Below, piece after piece: positions 1-8,491 of a stretch of DNA of 64,000 nucleotides. Source of the stretch: Isoptericola halotolerans (GTDB taxonomy: Bacteria; Actinomycetota; Actinomycetes; Actinomycetales; Cellulomonadaceae); assembly GCF_013149785.1 (NCBI RefSeq), contig NZ_JABEZU010000001.1, positions 496,001 through 560,000 on the forward strand, in the 5' to 3' direction. Position 1 is the stretch's first letter, and every line of letters starts with the position of its first letter. The translations under genes and the position numbers were made by a program. The notes beneath the pieces were generated by a model, which saw only the letters and a program-made list of their open reading frames with translations, searched no databases and had not been told where the DNA came from.

Positions 1-168
1 GCGCGGCCCGTGGCGGCCACCCTCGGCTGGGACGGCCGCCTCGCGGCCGCCGTGGAACGTGGAGACGGGCCGCGCGTCGGCCGACGCAGCCCGCTCGGGA
101 CCACCGCCGCGCGGTTGGTGGAGCTGCTCGACCGCCGTCCGGTCGCCACGACGGGGACCGGCACGTGA
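1..168 (+). CDS. CpaE/Ssd-like protein, C-terminal fragment (5' end outside window)
   Basis: The frame is open from the first base and ends at a TGA at 166-168, giving 55 residues. The tail contains LAAAVERGDGPRVGRRSPLG followed by an ARLVELLDRRP helix. This resembles the C-terminus of the septum-site-determining/CpaE-like MinD-family ATPase (Rv3660c in M. tuberculosis) that precedes the TadA ATPase in actinobacterial Tad loci. The stop overlaps the GTG of the next gene in a GTGA, so the two are probably translationally coupled. The ATPase domain lies outside the window, so the call rests on the tail motif and position. Confidence 0.7.
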   Translation, partial: ARPVAATLGWDGRLAAAVERGDGPRVGRRSPLGTTAARLVELLDRRPVATTGTGT

Positions 169-1370
169 GCACCGCCGCAGGTCCCCTGATGCCCGGCCAC
201 CGCGCACCCCTCGGCCCCGGGCTCCTGGCCGAGCTGCGGACCCGGCTCGGCGGCACCGCCGGCGGTGGCACCCCGCCCGACGACGCCGCGGTCGCCGAGG
301 CGCTCCGTGCCAGCGGTCGGGTGCTCGGTTCCGAGGCGCTGGCCGACCTCACCCGCGAAGCCCGCGCGGAGCTGTCAGGTGCCGGCCCGCTGCAGCCGCT
401 CCTCGAGGAACCCGGGGTCACGGACGTGCTCGTCAACGGACCGGACGACGTCTGGGTCGACCGCGGTGACGGGCTGCGGCGCAGCGACGTCGGGCTGCCC
501 GATGCCGCGTCCGTCCGGGCGCTCGCGGTCCGCATGGCCGCCGTCGCGGGAGCCCGGCTCGACGACGCCAGCCCGGTGGTGGACGCGCGCCTGCCCGACG
601 GCACCCGCCTGCACGCCGCCGTCGAACCCGTCGCACCGGCCGGCGCCGTGATCGCGTTGCGAGTGCTGCGTCAGGCCGTGCTCGACCTGTCGGCCCTCGT
701 CGCCGGCGGCGGGGTGCCGACCGCCTGGGAGCCGCTGCTGCACGACCTGGTCCGACATCGCGCCAACCTGCTCGTCACCGGCGGCACCGGCACCGGCAAG
801 ACGACGCTGCTCGCGGCGCTCCTCGGGCTCGTCCCGCCGGACGAACGGCTGCTCACCGTCGAGGAGGCCCGCGAGCTCGCACCCCTCCACCCGCACGTGG
901 TGGCGCTCGCGGCCCGCCGGCCCAACGTCGAGGGCGTCGGGGAGGTCACGCTGACCGATCTCGTCCGCGGTGCGCTGCGGATGCGCCCCGACCGGATCGT
1001 GCTCGGGGAGTGCCGCGGCGCCGAGGTCCGGGAGCTGCTGCTCGCCCTCAACACCGGGCACGACGGCGGGATGGCCACCGTGCACGCCAACGCGGCCGAG
1101 CACGTCCCGGCACGCCTGGAGGCGCTCGCCGCCCTCGCCGGGATGCCCCGGCCCGCCGTCGCCGCGCAGGCGGCCGCTGCGCTCGACGTGGTGCTGCACC
1201 TGCGCCGCCGTGGTGGTTCCCGCTACCTGGCACAGGTCGCCGTCGTCGGTCTGGGCGGCCCGGGCGACCTGGCGGTGCGGCCGGTTGCCTCGTGGGACGG
1301 TCCCGGCTCGGGGCAGCCCCGCACGTCGGACGGCTGGGACCTGCTGCTCGAGCGGTGGTCGACGTGCTGA
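165..1370 (+). CDS. tadA: TadA/CpaF-family secretion ATPase
   Basis: This 401-residue hexameric secretion ATPase should power assembly of a Flp/Tad-type pilus or secretion apparatus at the inner face of the membrane. An N-terminal domain is followed by a Walker A GGTGTGKT at residues 206-213, an atypical Walker B RIVLGECRG at 277-285, and the His box GHDGGMATVHAN at 298-309, all typical of type II/IV secretion ATPases. The GTG start overlaps the stop of the CpaE-like gene, and the 3' end overlaps tadB, so the block reads as one operon. It matches the 'helicase/secretion neighbourhood' ATPases of Actinobacteria such as Rv3659c. Length is normal for that group. Confidence 0.93.
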   Translation: MSTAAGPLMPGHRAPLGPGLLAELRTRLGGTAGGGTPPDDAAVAEALRASGRVLGSEALADLTREARAELSGAGPLQPLLEEPGVTDVLVNGPDDVWVDRGDGLRRSDVGLPDAASVRALAVRMAAVAGARLDDASPVVDARLPDGTRLHAAVEPVAPAGAVIALRVLRQAVLDLSALVAGGGVPTAWEPLLHDLVRHRANLLVTGGTGTGKTTLLAALLGLVPPDERLLTVEEARELAPLHPHVVALAARRPNVEGVGEVTLTDLVRGALRMRPDRIVLGECRGAEVRELLLALNTGHDGGMATVHANAAEHVPARLEALAALAGMPRPAVAAQAAAALDVVLHLRRRGGSRYLAQVAVVGLGGPGDLAVRPVASWDGPGSGQPRTSDGWDLLLERWSTC

Positions 1371-2020
1371 CGCCGGTGGTGCTGGCCGTGTCCTGCGCGG
1401 TGTGGTGCGTCGTCGTCCCCGGTGGCCGACGGGCGAGCGCGCTCGCCGCCGACGGCGGACGGCCCGGCCGACGGGGCATGACGGCGTTCCTGCGAGCGCT
1501 ACGTCCTCGCGAGCCCCGGCCCGACCAGGTCCGCGTCGCCGTCGCACAGGTCGGGGCGATGCTCCGTTCCGGTGCCGCGCCGGCCACGGCCTGGTCCCGG
1601 GCGCTCGGGGTGCCCGTCGACGCCGAGGGCATCCCCGAGGCCGACGCGCTGGCGCGGGCCGTGGGCGGCGCCCGTCCGGCAGCGGCAGTGATCGCGGCAG
1701 CCCGGCTCGCCCGCGAGGTGGGCGCACCCCTCGGCCGGGTCCTGGAGGCGGTCGGGGACGCGCTGGTCGCGCAGGCGGAGGCGGACGCCGAGCAGGAGGC
1801 GTCGCTCGCCGGTCCGCAGACGACCGCGCGGGTCCTGCTCTGGCTGCCCGTCCTCGGGGCGGTGCTCGGCACGGTCCTCGGTGCGGATCCTGTCGCGACC
1901 GCGACCGACGGAGGGGCCGGCACGGCCGCCGTGCTGCTCGGTGTGCTGGCGCTCCTGGCCGGGCGCACGTGGACCCGCCGGCTCGTGGACGTGGCTCGCG
2001 CGGCGGGACAGGCTCGATGA
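1355..2020 (+). CDS. TadB-like inner-membrane platform protein (type II secretion F domain)
   Basis: About 221 residues. An N-terminal membrane segment (LTPVVLAVSCAVWCVVV) precedes a cytoplasmic helical stretch with the T2SSF pattern (RVAVAQVGAMLRSGAAP; AREVGAPLGRVLEAVGDAL), and the C-terminus has two closely spaced membrane segments. It would pair with the next protein to form the platform on which the ATPase acts. Two in-frame GTG starts are possible, at 1355 and 1364; both overlap the end of tadA and neither has a clear Shine-Dalgarno sequence. The gene ends in an ATGA overlap with the tadC-like gene. It is shorter than classical TadB, as is usual in Actinobacteria. Confidence 0.82.
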   Translation: MVDVLTPVVLAVSCAVWCVVVPGGRRASALAADGGRPGRRGMTAFLRALRPREPRPDQVRVAVAQVGAMLRSGAAPATAWSRALGVPVDAEGIPEADALARAVGGARPAAAVIAAARLAREVGAPLGRVLEAVGDALVAQAEADAEQEASLAGPQTTARVLLWLPVLGAVLGTVLGADPVATATDGGAGTAAVLLGVLALLAGRTWTRRLVDVARAAGQAR

Positions 2021-2643
2021 GCGTCCTGGCGGTCGGGCTGGTGGTCGCCCTGCTCGCGCTCGCCGGCACCGCGCCGTGGCGCTGTGCACAGAGTGCCGCG
2101 AGCCGCCGACTGCCCGCGCTCGGCTCGGCCCGGGACCTGTCCGGTGCCGCCTCGGTGCCCGAGCCCGCACCACCGGGCGTCGAGGTCTCCTGCCTCCTGG
2201 AGCTGGTGGCGGCGGCCGTCCGTTCCGGCGCGGGAGTGCCTCGGGCGCTGACCGCCGTCGGTGCCGCCGTCGGAGGGCCGGACGGACGGGCCTTGGCTCG
2301 GGCCGCCGCCGGGCTGAGGCTCGGTGCGGGGTGGGACGCCGCCTGGGCGGCGGCCGGCGAGGACGGTGGTGGTCCGTCCGGTGAGCCCGGCTGCCCTCCC
2401 CGGCTCGACGTGCTGCGTCGTGCGCTGCGTGGCGCGTGGGAGGACGGCGCGGCTCCCGGTGAGGCGCTGCGGGCCGCCGCGGCGGAGCACCGGCACGAGC
2501 GCCGGGCCGCCGCCCGGACCGCGGCCGCCCGCCTGGCCGTCCGTCTCGTGCTGCCGTTGGGGACGTGCTACCTGCCGGCCTTCGTGCTCGTCGGGCTCGT
2601 GCCCGTGCTGCTCGCGCTCGGTGTGGACCTGTTGTCCGGCTGA
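2017..2643 (+). CDS. TadC-like type II secretion F family protein
   Basis: This 208-residue membrane protein starts with an ATG embedded in an ATGA overlap with tadB. It has an N-terminal membrane helix (SVLAVGLVVALLALAGTAP), a central helical T2SSF segment (LLELVAAAVRSGAGVPRAL, then AWEDGAAPGEALRAAA), and a C-terminal pair of hydrophobic stretches (LAVRLVLPLGTCYLPAFVLV and GLVPVLLALGVDLL). The two halves around the conserved Gly/Pro-rich motifs are what platform proteins of Tad systems show. It probably acts with TadB under the TadA ATPase. A gap of about 100 bases separates it from the pilin gene, so the pilin may have its own transcript level. Confidence 0.82.
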   Translation: MSVLAVGLVVALLALAGTAPWRCAQSAASRRLPALGSARDLSGAASVPEPAPPGVEVSCLLELVAAAVRSGAGVPRALTAVGAAVGGPDGRALARAAAGLRLGAGWDAAWAAAGEDGGGPSGEPGCPPRLDVLRRALRGAWEDGAAPGEALRAAAAEHRHERRAAARTAAARLAVRLVLPLGTCYLPAFVLVGLVPVLLALGVDLLSG

Positions 2644-2743
2644 GCGTGCCCGTCCGGGCCGGTCGGCGCGGACGGACTCCCCCGGGACCAGCCGGTCGCG
2701 GGGCCACGAACCGGGCAGGAGCCCGGAGGAGAGAGGAACGACC

Positions 2744-2953
2744 ATGACCGTCCGAACGAGGCCCGCGAGCACCGTCGTGGACCGGCCGAGCGGCACCCCG
2801 GACCACGACCCCGAGGCCGGGCTCGCCACCGCCGAGTACGCGATCGCGACGATCGCCGCCGTCGGGTTCGCCGGCCTGCTGATCCTGGTGCTCCAGAGCG
2901 ACACCGTGCGCGGGATGCTCGAGTCGATCATCGGCTCGGCGCTGTCGGTATGA
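2744..2953 (+). CDS. Flp-like pilin, DUF4244 type
   Basis: A 69-residue small pilin-like protein. After a charged leader it carries AGLATAEYAIATIAAVG, which fits the prepilin cleavage pattern G/XXXXEY (Glu at +5, Tyr at +6), followed by a hydrophobic helix ending in LILVLQSD. It would be cut by a TadV/CpaA-type peptidase, which is not in this window, and polymerise in the cell envelope. A strong Shine-Dalgarno (GGAGGAGAGAGG) lies just upstream, stronger than those of its neighbours, as expected for a major subunit. The DUF4244 label is from memory of actinobacterial Tad loci. Confidence 0.85.
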   Translation: MTVRTRPASTVVDRPSGTPDHDPEAGLATAEYAIATIAAVGFAGLLILVLQSDTVRGMLESIIGSALSV

Positions 2954-3300
2954 GACGCCGCGGCCGGGCGGAGCGCGGGTCGGTGACGGCGGAGCTCGCC
3001 GTCGGCATGCCGGTGGTCGTCCTGCTCCTGGTCGCGGTGCTCACGCTCGCGGCCGCGTCCACCGCGCAGATGCGCGCGGCGGACGCGGCCCGGGCGGGCG
3101 CCCGGCAGGTCGCCGTGGGGGAGGACCCTGCCGTCGTGCGGTCCGTCGCCACCCGGGTGGCGGGTCAGGGCGCCGACGTCACCGTGACGCAGGACGGTGA
3201 GTGGGTGCGGGTCGTGGTCACCCGCCCGGTCGTGGGCGGGTGGTTCGCCCCAGGCCCGCTCCGCGCCACCGGAGAGGCCGTGGCCTGGGTGGAACCATGA
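2950..3300 (+). CDS. TadE-family minor pseudopilin
   Basis: This 116-residue protein has a short basic N-terminus, then the TadE-like sequence RGSVTAELAVGMPVVVLLLV (cleavable G/XXXXEL pattern plus one membrane helix), and a small beta-rich exported domain (VTVTQDGEWVRVVVTRPV). TadE-type pseudopilins are single-pass envelope proteins needed for Tad pilus assembly. The ATG overlaps the stop of the pilin gene by four bases (ATGA), and its own stop overlaps the next gene's start, so translation is coupled across the three. Confidence 0.85.
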   Translation: MRRRGRAERGSVTAELAVGMPVVVLLLVAVLTLAAASTAQMRAADAARAGARQVAVGEDPAVVRSVATRVAGQGADVTVTQDGEWVRVVVTRPVVGGWFAPGPLRATGEAVAWVEP

Positions 3301-3704
3301 CCGGTCGGTGCGACACCTTCGGCGAGGACGAGCGGGGGGCGGGGACCGTGCTCGTCCTCGGGCTGGCGGCCGTGGTCGTGGTCCTGTGCGTGGCGCTCGC
3401 GGCGCTCGGCGCCGCCCAGCAGGCACGGTCGGTCGCCCGGTCGGCCGCGGACCTGGGGGCCCTCGCGGGAGCCACCGCGCTGCGGTGGGGTCACGACCCG
3501 TGCTCGACGGCGACGGAGGCGGTGGGACGTCACGGGGCGCACGTGGTGTCCTGCGAGGTCCGGCACGGCGGGGTCGTGGGGGTCACCGTGGCCCGGTCCG
3601 CCGTCGGGCCGGCCTCGTGGTCGAGGCTCGGCACCGCGGAGGCGACCGCGTGGGCCGGTCCCCGGCCCGCGGCGCACGCCTCGCCGGGGTTCGACGTCGG
3701 ACGA
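3297..3704 (+). CDS. TadE-like protein (Rv3654c type) with no in-frame stop at the expected end
   Basis: The ATG at 3297 overlaps the tadE stop (ATGA). The first 125 or so residues are family-like: an N-terminal ERGAGTVLVLGLAAVVVVLC membrane helix, the A-A-D-L-A-A-L-A-type stretch (SAADLGALAGATALRWG), and the usual ending ATAWAGP near 3662. Relatives stop there. Here the frame stays open until a stop at 5130-5132, antisense through the whole citrate-lyase-like gene and into the helicase gene. The end given, 3704, is only the point where the opposite-strand gene begins and is not a real stop. Neither of the other forward frames has a stop before 3745. Either the stop was lost, there is a sequence error, or the protein has a long antisense-encoded tail. 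Confidence 0.6.
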
Positions 3705-4571
3705 TCAGCTCGGTTCGATGCCGAACAGCTCGGCGCGCTGGTTGATGAGGCGGGCGCGCGCCAACCGGGGCTTGTCCGAGCCGTCGCGGATGACCGACCC
3801 GGAGGCCTCGAACTCCGCGAGGAAGTCGATCGCCCACGCGACGTCGGCCGGCGCGGGGGAGAGGACCTCGTTGACCACGGCGGGCTGCTCCAGGTCCAGG
3901 CAGAGCCGTCCGGTCATGCCCATCGCGACGGCGTCGCCCGACTGCTCGCGCAGCAGTGGGTGGCTGGAGCCCACCGTGGGGCCGTCCACCGGGCCGGGGA
4001 GCCCCCCGATGCGGCTCGCCGTGACGAGCCGGGAGCGGGGATAGGCCATCGCCAGCGGCTCGTTGGCGGCGCCGGTGTCACGGCGGTAGTCGCCCGAGCC
4101 GAAGGCGAGCCGGAACGACCCCGGGGTGCGGGCGATGCTCACGGCGTCCTCGATGCCCAGCGCCGACTCCACGAGGGGCATGACGGGGACGTGACCGCCC
4201 AGTCGTTGCGCGGTGTCCACCACCTGGTCGGGGCTCTCGGTCTTGGCCAGCATGACGCCGCACAGGCCCTCGACGTCCCGGAAGGCGCGCACGTCGTCGG
4301 ACCAGGCGTCCGACCCGCGTTCGTTGATCCGCACCCACGCGCGCCCCCCGTCGGCGAACCAGCCCAGGACCCCGTCGCGCGCCTCGTCCTTGCGCGACTC
4401 GTCCACGGCGTCCTCGCAGTCCAGCACGAGCTGGTCGGCGCGGGAGAGCTGCGCGGCGTCGAAGTCCTGCGTGCGCAGGGCGTTGAGCAGCAGCCAGGAG
4501 CGAGCGTTGGCGGCGTCCACCCGCCGCGACTCGCGGTGGTGGCGGAGGGCGGTCAGGTCGTCGGTGGTCAC
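3705..4571 (-). CDS. HpcH/HpaI aldolase / citrate-lyase beta (CitE)-like CoA-ester lyase
   Basis: This 288-residue TIM-barrel enzyme resembles CitE and malyl-/citramalyl-CoA lyases. Visible motifs are VLDCEDAVDESRKDEARDGV (metal-binding region), WVRINERGSDAW, GVMLAKTESPDQV (the catalytic Glu region), and VMPLVESALGIEDA. The family cleaves or condenses beta-hydroxyacyl-CoA compounds with a divalent metal in the cytoplasm; the substrate cannot be told from sequence. The chosen start is a GTG at 4571 because TACGAT lies six bases upstream on the minus strand with no Shine-Dalgarno, the leaderless pattern seen repeatedly here. The 3' end meets the TadE-like gene head-on. Confidence 0.85.
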   Translation of the reverse strand: MTTDDLTALRHHRESRRVDAANARSWLLLNALRTQDFDAAQLSRADQLVLDCEDAVDESRKDEARDGVLGWFADGGRAWVRINERGSDAWSDDVRAFRDVEGLCGVMLAKTESPDQVVDTAQRLGGHVPVMPLVESALGIEDAVSIARTPGSFRLAFGSGDYRRDTGAANEPLAMAYPRSRLVTASRIGGLPGPVDGPTVGSSHPLLREQSGDAVAMGMTGRLCLDLEQPAVVNEVLSPAPADVAWAIDFLAEFEASGSVIRDGSDKPRLARARLINQRAELFGIEPS

Positions 4572-4587
4572 GCGACGATCGTAGGCG

Positions 4588-7161
4588 CTACGGCCGGGCG
4601 GGCACGGTCGGGACCGGCTCCGTCGCCTGGTCGCTGCCGGGGGCGTGCCGCAGCAGGGCGTCCAGCACGCGCACGGAGGCGGCCTTGTCCAGCGGCGAGT
4701 TGTCGTTGCCGCACTTGGGCGACTGGACGCAGGCGGGGCACCCGGCGGCGCAGGGGCAGGCGGCGACGGCGTCCCGCGTGGCGCGGACCCACCGTTCGGC
4801 GAGCTCGAAGCCCCGTTCGGCGAAGCCGGCACCACCGGGATAGGCGTCGTAGACGAAGACGGTCGCCTCGCCGGTGTCCGGGTGCTGCGCCGTCGAGACC
4901 CCGCCGAGGTCCCACCGGTCGCAGGTGGCGAGCAGCGGCAGCAGGCCGATGGCGGCGTGCTCCGCCGCGTGCAGCGCGCCGGGGGTCGCGTCGTCGTCGA
5001 CGCCGGCGGCGCGCAGCACGTGGTCGGGCACGGACCACCACACGGCCGTGGTGCCGAGGGTGCGTGACGGCAGATCGAGCGCCTCGGTGTCGAGCACCTG
5101 CATGTCCGGGATGCGACGCCGCTGGAAGCTGACGACCTGGCTCGTCACCTCCACCGGGCCGAGTCCCCAGGTGATCGGGCCCCACGCGCGCTGCTGCGGG
5201 GGCCGGGAGCCCTCCGGGGCGGGGTGGTCCGGGTCGCCGGGCTCTTCGAGGGAGATCTCCATGACGTCGCGCGACCAGGTCGCATGGTCGACGTCGCGGC
5301 GTGCCACGAGTGCCACGTGGTCGGTGAGGTCGAGGTGGTCGACCACGTAGGTGGCGCCCTGGTGGACGTACACCGCGCCGTCGTGCACCTGGCCGTCGGC
5401 GGACGAGGCGTCGACCGTGCCGAGCAGACGGCCCGTCGTCGCCTCGACGACGCGGACCGGTTGCCCGCCGGCGCCGCGGAGGTCGGCCATGGCGGCGGCG
5501 GGCTGCGCGTGCGTCCAGTACCAGCCGGAGGGTCGACGTCGCAGCAGGCCGCGGGCGACGAGGACGCCGAGGACCTCCCGCACCCGGTCGGGCTCCCCGA
5601 ACCGTGCCAGCTCCTCGGCGCGGACGGGTACCTCCTGGGCGGCGGCGCAGAGCTGGGGGGCGAGCACGTACGGGTTGCCGGGGTCGAACACGGTGGCTTC
5701 CAGGGGCGCGTCGAACACCGCCTCGGGGTGGGTGACCAGGTAGGTGTCCAGCGGGTCCTCCCGGGCGACGAACGCCACGAGCCCGTCGGCACCGGCTCGC
5801 CCTGCCCGGCCGGCCTGCTGCCACAGGGACATGCGGGTGCCGGGCCAGCCGGCCACGAGCACGGCGTCGAGCCCCGAGATGTCGACGCCGAGCTCCAGGG
5901 CGTTCGTCGTGGCGAGGCCGAGCAGCTCCCCGGTGCGGAGCGCCCGCTCGAGCTCGCGCCGTTCCTCGGGCAGGTAGCCGCCCCGGTACGCCGCCACCCG
6001 CGCGGCGAGCTCGGTGGAGACGGGCCGAAGATGGTCGCGGACCTGCTGGGCCACGGACTCCGCACCGCGACGGGACCGCGTGAAGGCCAGCGTCCGGGCG
6101 CCGTGCGCGGCGAGGTCGGCGAGGAGGTCGGCGACCTCGGCGGTCGCGGACCGGCGCGGGTGCTCGGCCTTCCCCTCGGTGGTGAGCACGGCGTCGGACT
6201 CGTTCGCCGCGGGATCGAGGGGGTCGGGGAGCGTCCAGGGGTCGGAGGCGTCGTCCGCTGCGCCGTCCGAGCGCTCGAACGCCGGGCCGGTGATCTCGGG
6301 TGGCTGCCACAGGACGACGGTGCGCCGGCCGGCGGGCGAGCCGTCGTCGCGGACCTCGGTGACGGCGTCGGGGACGGTGCCGAGCAACCGTGCCACGCTC
6401 ACGGCGGGCTCTGCCGTGGTCGCGCTCGCGACGACGAACGTCGGGGCGGTGCCGCCGTAGTGCTCGGCCAGCCGGGCCAGACGGCGCAGCACGAGGGCGA
6501 CGTGCGCCCCGAAGACCCCGCGGTAGGCGTGCCCCTCGTCGACGACGACGTACCGCAGGCCGCGCAGCAGCCGTGACCACCTGCGGTGACCGGGCAGCAG
6601 CGCGAAGTGCAGGAAGTCGGGGTTGGTGAGCACGACGTCGGCGTGGTCCTGCACCCAGCGACGCTCGTCGGGCGGCGTGTCACCGTCGCAGGTCGTCGCC
6701 CGGACGTCTCGGGTCCCGGCGGCGTCGAGGAGCCGGCTCAGGGCGGCGAGCTGGTCCGCGGCCAGCGCCTTGGTGGGGGACAGGTACAGGACCGTGCCGG
6801 GCCGGGAGGAGGACTCGATGCGGTGGCGGTCGTCCTGCGAGGCGGCACGCGTGGCGCGTACCGCGGTCAGCGCCGGCAACCAGAAGGCCAGGGACTTCCC
6901 GGATCCTGTCGAGCTCGCGAGGGCGACGTGCTCGCCGCGCCAGGCGGCGTCGGCGGCGGTGACCTGGTGGGTCCACGGGCGATCGACGCCGAGGGCGCGG
7001 TACCCGGCGACCAGGGGGTCGTCGGCCCAGGCGGGCCACTCGGCGTGCCGGGCGGGGCGCGCGGGGAACGTGCGGGAGTGGAGGAGGCGGTCGGCGCGGG
7101 AGCCTCGGGCGGTGAGCACGTCCAGCAGCGGGTGAGCGGCAGGCGCGGGGTCGGGTGCCAC
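4588..7161 (-). CDS. DEAD/DEAH-box helicase with C-terminal Cys cluster (DUF1998/MrfA-like)
   Basis: An 857-residue superfamily 2 helicase. The first RecA domain has TGSGKS at 85-90, YLSPTKALAADQ, and a DEGH box (VVVDEGHAYRG). The second has TLAFTRSRRGAESVA, LGLATTNALELGVDISGLDA and QQAGRAGRAG. The C-terminal segment holds five Cys at 802, 804, 808, 811 and 817, the metal-binding signature of the DUF1998 region. Relatives include Rv3649 of M. tuberculosis and Bacillus MrfA, a 3'-5' helicase in mitomycin repair; a DNA-repair role here is inferred. It is the usual companion of this Tad locus. The start is a GTG at 7161 with GACACT six bases upstream and no Shine-Dalgarno. Confidence 0.92.
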   Translation of the reverse strand: MAPDPAPAAHPLLDVLTARGSRADRLLHSRTFPARPARHAEWPAWADDPLVAGYRALGVDRPWTHQVTAADAAWRGEHVALASSTGSGKSLAFWLPALTAVRATRAASQDDRHRIESSSRPGTVLYLSPTKALAADQLAALSRLLDAAGTRDVRATTCDGDTPPDERRWVQDHADVVLTNPDFLHFALLPGHRRWSRLLRGLRYVVVDEGHAYRGVFGAHVALVLRRLARLAEHYGGTAPTFVVASATTAEPAVSVARLLGTVPDAVTEVRDDGSPAGRRTVVLWQPPEITGPAFERSDGAADDASDPWTLPDPLDPAANESDAVLTTEGKAEHPRRSATAEVADLLADLAAHGARTLAFTRSRRGAESVAQQVRDHLRPVSTELAARVAAYRGGYLPEERRELERALRTGELLGLATTNALELGVDISGLDAVLVAGWPGTRMSLWQQAGRAGRAGADGLVAFVAREDPLDTYLVTHPEAVFDAPLEATVFDPGNPYVLAPQLCAAAQEVPVRAEELARFGEPDRVREVLGVLVARGLLRRRPSGWYWTHAQPAAAMADLRGAGGQPVRVVEATTGRLLGTVDASSADGQVHDGAVYVHQGATYVVDHLDLTDHVALVARRDVDHATWSRDVMEISLEEPGDPDHPAPEGSRPPQQRAWGPITWGLGPVEVTSQVVSFQRRRIPDMQVLDTEALDLPSRTLGTTAVWWSVPDHVLRAAGVDDDATPGALHAAEHAAIGLLPLLATCDRWDLGGVSTAQHPDTGEATVFVYDAYPGGAGFAERGFELAERWVRATRDAVAACPCAAGCPACVQSPKCGNDNSPLDKAASVRVLDALLRHAPGSDQATEPVPTVPARP

Positions 7162-7380
7162 GCGGACAGTGTCGCACTGGTGCCCGCGTCGACTTTCACC
7201 CGAGCTTCTACCACAGGTGGGTGTTGCTCGCAGACCGAGGTCGCTATCATCGGTCATCGATCCATCAGCCCGGCATCGGTACCGTGTCATGACTTCACAC
7301 ACATAACGTGCATCCCAGGCGGTGGCACCGCTCTCACGGATCTGGCTGCCGGCCGGGCGCCATCTCGACGAAGGACCTCC

Positions 7381-8274
7381 ATGCGCAAGCTCTCGACCAC
7401 GGCGCTCGCCGCCGCTCTCGTCCTCACCCCGGCATCGCTGGCCTGGGCAGGCGGGTCGGACGCACCGACGCCGTACGACGTGACGGCGGAGGGCATCCGG
7501 CTGCACCACGGCACGTTCGAGGACAACGATCACGTCAACGTCACCGGGACGTTCGGCACGGTGAACCTCCACCTGGAGAGCAAGTACCAGGACCGCGACC
7601 ACGCAGAGTGGCGGAACCTCCCGTTCGACCCGGAGAACCCCCAGGGCAAGTACATCGGGAAGTCCTTCGTGCCGTGGAGCGCGTTGACCGACGCCGAGGA
7701 CTTCTGCATCACCTGGGTCCAGGTGCACGGCGTGAACCAGCACTTCGGAGAGGGCGGGCAGGAACCCGTCTGCACCGGCTCGCCGTCCGAGACCTCGGAC
7801 GACGCGGACGAAGGCGAGACCCCGGACGAGACCGAGACCCCGGACGAGACCCAGGGACCTGACGAGACGGACGAGACCGAGCCCCCGGCCGAGACCCCGG
7901 GCGACTCCGACGAGACCCCGGACGAGACGGACGAGACCGAGGGCTCGGAGGGGTCCGAGGAGACCCCCGGCGGCACCGAGCCCCCGGCCGAGACCCCGGT
8001 GGACCGGGAGACCGTGCCGTCCGAGGCCACCGAGACCGAGGACACCGACTCGACCATCGGCCGTCCCCAGCAGGTCGTGGACATCTCCGCGGACGACGAC
8101 GCCGCGGCGGACACCGCGGAGGCCGAGGAGGTGCGGGCCCAGACGACCGCCGAGGAGCTCCCGCAGACCGGTGCGACCGTCACCGGCATCCTGCTGGCCG
8201 CCGGTGCCCTCGTGGCAGGTGGCGCGGGCTTCCTGCTCGTGCGTCGCCGTCGGGCCGCGCTGCAGCAGGCCTGA
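7381..8274 (+). CDS. LPXTG-anchored surface protein with acidic Glu/Thr/Asp repeats
   Basis: 297 residues. A signal peptide with a probable cut after AWA (about residue 23) leads to a roughly 110-residue globular domain with two Cys and several His/Trp (HHGTFEDNDHVNVTGTFGTV; WVQVHGVNQHFGEGG). A low-complexity acidic stalk follows, built from ETPDET/DETEPPAETPGD units at about 138-240. The C-terminus has LPQTG at 260-264, a hydrophobic helix and an RRRR tail, so sortase should anchor it to peptidoglycan. The N-terminal domain is not one I can name. A weak Shine-Dalgarno (GAAGGACCTCC) precedes the ATG. Confidence 0.85.
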   Translation: MRKLSTTALAAALVLTPASLAWAGGSDAPTPYDVTAEGIRLHHGTFEDNDHVNVTGTFGTVNLHLESKYQDRDHAEWRNLPFDPENPQGKYIGKSFVPWSALTDAEDFCITWVQVHGVNQHFGEGGQEPVCTGSPSETSDDADEGETPDETETPDETQGPDETDETEPPAETPGDSDETPDETDETEGSEGSEETPGGTEPPAETPVDRETVPSEATETEDTDSTIGRPQQVVDISADDDAAADTAEAEEVRAQTTAEELPQTGATVTGILLAAGALVAGGAGFLLVRRRRAALQQA

Positions 8275-8287
8275 CCGGTCGACCTCA

Positions 8288-8318
8288 CCGTCGGGCGCCC
8301 GGCAGGGGTGCCCGACGG
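8288..8318. terminator. Stem-loop after the LPXTG gene
   Basis: A perfect 9-bp inverted repeat (CCGTCGGGC at 8288-8296 and its complement at 8310-8318) with a 13-base loop begins 14 bases after the stop. There is no T-tract, which is common for actinobacterial terminators. The rest of the 217-base gap to the next gene shows no riboswitch I can recognise. Confidence 0.55.
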
Positions 8319-8491
8319 CGGGGACGGACGACATGTCCCGGATCGCCCGGCGCTGGGCCGGATGCGCGGTCCGGGCGGTGCAGGAGGCTCGTCCCTGATT
8401 GCGCCATCGAGTTGCGGTCCCGCGGTGAAGGTCTTGCGAGGAGTCGCCGGACGAGGCCGTGATCTGATCGTGACCATCGTTCCCTGGTGTC

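Noticed and set aside
8319-8491. Possible c-di-AMP (ydaO-type) riboswitch before the Rpf-like gene
   Set aside because: Such riboswitches precede rpf-like genes in Actinobacteria, but I could not find the conserved helices or the GAATCC-type core here.
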